From Rapana venosa (lineage: Eukaryota; Mollusca; Gastropoda; Neogastropoda; Muricidae): DNA of 64,000 nucleotides. Location: NCBI GenBank assembly GCA_028751875.1, contig CM054167.1, positions 25,118,377 through 25,182,376 of the forward strand, read 5' to 3'. A program made the translations under genes and the position numbers. Below the pieces are notes generated by a model. The model saw only the letters and a list, made by a program, of their open reading frames with translations. It was not told where the DNA came from and did not search any database. Position 1 is the first letter of the stretch. Every line of letters starts with the position of its first letter. Of this stretch, positions 54,201 through 60,351 are shown piece by piece.

Positions 54201-55753
54201 TCGAATCCCCCGTTTGGACCCGAAACTTCCCCCCCCCACCCATCCATTAGATCATGAGTGGTGGTCTGGGTGATAGTCTTGAAGATGGGATGATAAACCC
54301 AGGTCCCCGTATGTTGCACATAATTATTTAGCGCACGTAAAAGAACCCACAGCAACAAGAGAGCTGTCCCTGGCAAAAGTCTGTAGAAAAAAAGCCACTC
54401 TGATAGAGAAACAAATACAGTTGCAGACAGGAAATTTTTTTTTTTTAAATGGGTGGCACTGCTCTTGTGGCGACGCGCTCTACCCGGGGAGACCAGCCAG
54501 AATTTCACGCAGAGAAATCTGCCGTGACTTAAAGTGGTATAAATAAAAAAAAACAAACATAAAACACCATATCTATGTCTGCTGGGTTTGGATTTAAAAA
54601 AAAAATGTTTTCAGGGAAGATTTTTTTGGCTGGCTGATTTTCAGCAAGGCTTTTATCTTTTACTTTGTTAATAATAACTGTAAATTTGAGTTTTTACTTT
54701 CTATAAGGTAAAATGTTGGGTAGAGCATCTAAGGTGAACTAGAGTGTAGGCAACTTTGACTGACTGAAACTGTTTCCTCTCTACCTCCACCCCTATCCCA
54801 TGTAATGGTGATATATATTTCTCCCTGAAGAAATGTATGGGAATAAAATGCGCACGTGTGCGCGCAAACGGGCACACACATACACACACACTCCTGAAAC
54901 ATCCCATCCCCACCCCTAACAAACACACACACCACCCCCCTCTTACACACACACACACACACAACACACACACCCTCCCCTTACACACACACACACACAC
55001 ACACACACACCTCCCCTTACACACACACACAAAACACACACACAACACACACACACACACCCTCCCCTTACACACACAAACAAACACCCCCCCCCCCCAC
55101 ACACACACACACACAAACACAAAACCCTCCCTTACACACACAAACACACACACACACACCCCCCCCTACACACACACACACACACACACCACCCCTTACA
55201 CACACACACACACACAACACACACACCCTCCCCTTACACACACACACACACACACACCTCCACCACACACACAACACACACACACAACACCCTCCCCTTA
55301 CACACACACACACACACACACCCTCCCCTTACAACACACACACACACAAACACACACACCCCCAACACACAAAACACACACACCACCCCCTTACACACAC
55401 AACACACACACACACACCACACACACCACACACACCACCACACCCACACACACACACCTCCCTTACACACACACACCACACACCACACACCCCACACACA
55501 CACACACACCCTCCCCTTAACACACCAAACACACACACACACCCTCCCCTTACACACACACACACAACACACACCCTCCCTTACACACACACCACACACA
55601 CCACACCCTCCCCTTACACACACACACACACACACAACACACACACCTCCCTTACACACACACAACACACACACACACCCCCCCACAACACACACAACAC
55701 ACACACCCTCCCCTTACACACACAACACACACACCACACCACACCCTTACACA

Positions 55754-55795
<42 letters not shown>

Positions 55796-56099
55796 CCCCA
55801 CACACACACACACACACCCTCCCCTTCACACCCCACACAACCACACACACACACCTCACACACACACACCACACCACACACCCTCCCCTTAACACACACA
55901 CACACACACCCCCCCCCACCCCACCCCCCACACACACCACACACACACACATCACACCCCTACACACACCACCCCCCCACACACACACCCTCCCCTACAC
56001 ACACACAAGACACACACACACAACAACACCCTCCCCCACCACACACACCCTCCACACACACACACACTCACACACACACACACACACACACACACCCCC

Positions 56100-56133
<34 letters not shown>

Positions 56134-56263
56134 GAGAACATACCAGTCAAGACATGGACACAGTCGGTGGTGGCTGTTCTCCACAGTCGTACGGTTTTAT
56201 CGTAGGAGCCGCTGGCAACGTACTTGCTGTTGGGTGACACAGCAACACTCTTGATGGCTCCTG

Positions 56264-56297
<34 letters not shown>

Positions 56298-59200
56298 TCA
56301 TCTCCTGTATAGCTGCACACAGCACGCAAACCCAGCATCGCTCGGTCAAAGGGTCAAGGACCCAGTGCTAAAATTAGCCCGCCCCTTCCTTTTAAACCAA
56401 GTCCATGCCCTTTCTTCCCAGTTTGACCCAAAAAGAAAAATCGAACTGAATGTCAAAGTCCTTCGGATGAGAGACTGACTATACACCGCGGCGGCCCCGT
56501 GTTCGAACGCATGCCGAACATCTTGCGCACACGTTAAATCCTGTTCCGCTTTTCGGAAAGAGTAGGCCATTGTGTGCCGGTGGGAAACAGAAGACAAAAT
56601 TTACAAAACCGCATACACACGGGGACTGGACGTAAAAAAAAAGCACATGAGTGCTTATTCCAGTATCCTCGATATAAAAGAATTTTAAAAAAATAAAATA
56701 AAAAAACCACAAACAAGTGTGGTCAGTCAAGTCAAAGATCGAGTCAAAAACACTTTAACCAACCCATGAAGGGCAAAAATGACAATACTGACAGGCACTT
56801 TGATACGCATCATAATCTCGAAAGACACGTCACACACGAAGGCTACGATTTCATATCGGTTATAATTAGCACCAAGCTAGCGGTGGGATAGACATCCCAT
56901 CTCAGCACTTTCGCACAGCAAGTAGGCCTGAAAATCAGTCAGAAGAAGACAGAGGTGATGACACTGAACGTTCAGAACCCCTCACCGGTCACAGTGAATG
57001 GAGAAGATTTACCAACAACTGAAGAGTTCACGTACCTCGGGAGCACTGTTAGGCATGACGGCGGAGCAGGCAGCGACATCAAGAACCGGATTAGCAAAGC
57101 AAGAAATGCTTACAGAAATCTGAGCAATGTGTGGAAATCGTCCCAGTACAGCACCAGAACCAAACAAAGACTATACCAGAGCTGTGTACTTTCCACCCTT
57201 TTGTACGGCTCGGAGTGCTGGAGGATGACTGAGAGTGACCTCGACAAACTATCCACATTCCACACGAAGAATCTCAGAAGAATCTTGCGCATCTTCTGGC
57301 CTGAGACCATCTCCAACCAAGAACTTTTTGCCCGCTGCAACCAAGAAAGCATGGACAACATCATCATGCATAGGCGATGGGGATGGATAGGGCATATCTG
57401 CCGTCGGGAACAGGGAAACATCACCCGAACAGCCCTCCACTGGACACCAGAGGGAAAACGCAAACGAGGACGACCCAAGAACACTTGGCGTCGGACTGTC
57501 GAAACAGAGCTGAAGACCTTCCACCATACCTGGGGAACCATTCAGAAGCTGGCCCAGGGAAGACAGGAGTGGAGAACATTTGTTGCTGCCCTACGTGCCA
57601 ATAAGGCACAAAGGCATTGATGATGATGATGATGATAGGGGTGGGATGGTTTGCAGCTGAGAGGAGCTTCCAGTGGGGGGGGGGGGGGGGGGTCACTGAC
57701 ACCTGTGGTAGCAATGTACACTACAGCTTTTTCCCCCTAGCTGAGGAACAGGCCATGCTATGGCTGGTGGTATACATGACAAAAACATACCCAGCATGCC
57801 ACATGTACATGGTGAGAGGGATGGGCTCCTCCATGTTCAAACTCTTGCCCACGGGGACGGGACAGCCTAGTGGTTAGAGTGTTAAGCTCGTGATATGACG
57901 GCCCGGGTTCGAGCCACCACTGAGACGCCTGTTCAAGGGGATTTTTTCCCCCCCTGGAGTTAACATAAAAGGAAGGAAGGTGGCAGGATGGTTAAGACGT
58001 TCGTTTGCCAACAAGTAAGCCATGAGGCTGTGGGTTCGATTCCCAGCCTCGCCCTTTCTTCCCAGTTTGACAAAAAATTGAACTGAATGTCAAAGTCCTT
58101 CGGATGAGACTACAAACCGAGGCGGCCCCGTGTTCGAACGCATGCCGAACATCTTGCGCACATGTTAAATCCTATTCCGCCTTTCGGAAGAGTAGGCCAT
58201 TGCGTGCTGGTGGAAACAGATGACAAAGTTGACAAAACCGCATACACACGGGGACTGGATGTAAAAAAAGCACATGAGTGCTTATTCCATTATCCTCGAT
58301 ATAAAAGAATAGAGGTAAAGGTAAAGGAGTCCCATAACCTATAAGGTCGTAGGGGAGCGAGGCGTCAGAGACCTCACTTCTCTAGGGCCAGCATATTGAG
58401 GGCGGCGCCCATCTCCTCTCCTTCGCTGCTTTACCTTCCCTGACCCTAAAGAAGGCAGGTACCCATTTACAGCTGGGTGAACTGGGGGAACTGTACTGAA
58501 GCCAAGGCGCGCAAACGGTCACCCATCCAACTGGTAACCACGCTCGACACTGCTAGAATAAATAGATAAATAAAAAAATTTTAAAAACCACATCAATACT
58601 GGCTCCACTCCTTGCCAAAGTTCTCCATGGATGAGACTATAAACCAAGGTTCTCAGTATGAACACATGCAGAACATCTTGAGCACACATTAAATCCCAAT
58701 CTGCCTTTTGGAAGGGTAGGTCATTGTGTGCCATTTTCAACGGGTGACCTTTTTTTTAATATTTTAAATAAAATAAACTGCACACAATTTTTTTTAAAAC
58801 TTCACACACTGTAGTGTCATATTTAGGCATCATACTCACAGTTGGAATGCGGCAATCTTAAGGGTGGGTAAATCGTTGAAAATGCAAAATCTTATCATCA
58901 CGACATCAGTGAATCTCAGAGCTCTAGCTGATGAACTGAACCTCCCCCCCCCCCCACCAACCCCCCCCCTCCCCCCCCCCACCCACCCCCTCTCCTCTTC
59001 CCTCCCCCCCTCTTACCCCACACACAAAACACACACACACACACACACACACCACACACACCACAACAAAACCACACACACACCACCACCACACACAAAA
59101 CACACACCACACACACAAACACACACACACACACACACAGAGTGTACAACTACCCCCTCTCCTCTTCCCTCCCCCTCTCTTCCACACACACACACACCCA

Positions 59201-59479
59201 CACACCCACACCACACCACACACACACACAACACACACACACACACACACACACCACACACACACCACACACGCACACCACACACACACACAACACACAC
59301 ACACAACACACACACAAACACACAACACACACACAACACACACACACACACACAACACACACCACACACCACACACACAAAACACACACACACACACACA
59401 CCACACACACACACCACACACACACACCACACACACACACACACACACCAACACACAACACACAACACAACACATACAC

Positions 59480-59510
<31 letters not shown>

Positions 59511-59934
59511 CACACCACACCACACCAACACAAACACACAACACCCCACACACAACCCCAACACACACACACACACACACAGAGTGTACAACTACCCCCT
59601 CTCCTCTTCCCTCCCCCTCTCTTCCACACACACACACACCCACACACCCACACCCACCACACCACACCACACACACACACAAAAACACACACACACCACA
59701 CACACACCCACACCCACACCACACACACACACAACACACACACACACACAAACACACAACACACACACAACACGCACACACACACACAACACACACACAC
59801 CACACCACAAAACACAACACAAACACACACACACACACACACACAAACACAACACACACACCAACACACACCACACACACAACCCACACACCACAACACA
59901 ACACACACACCACACACACACACACACCACACAC

Positions 59935-59974
<40 letters not shown>

Positions 59975-60095
59975 ACAACCACCACACACACACACACACC
60001 ACACACACACACACAACACACACACACCACACACACACCACACACACACCACACAACCCCACAAAACACACACAACACACACACACACCACACAC

Positions 60096-60128
<33 letters not shown>

Positions 60129-60313
60129 CACACAACACACAACACACACACACACACACACACACACCACACAACACACACAACACCACACACACACACA
60201 CACACACACAACACACACACACACACACAACCACACACACAAACACACACACACACAACACAACACACACACACACACACCAACCCCACCACACACACAC
60301 ACACACACAACCA

Positions 60314-60351
<38 letters not shown>

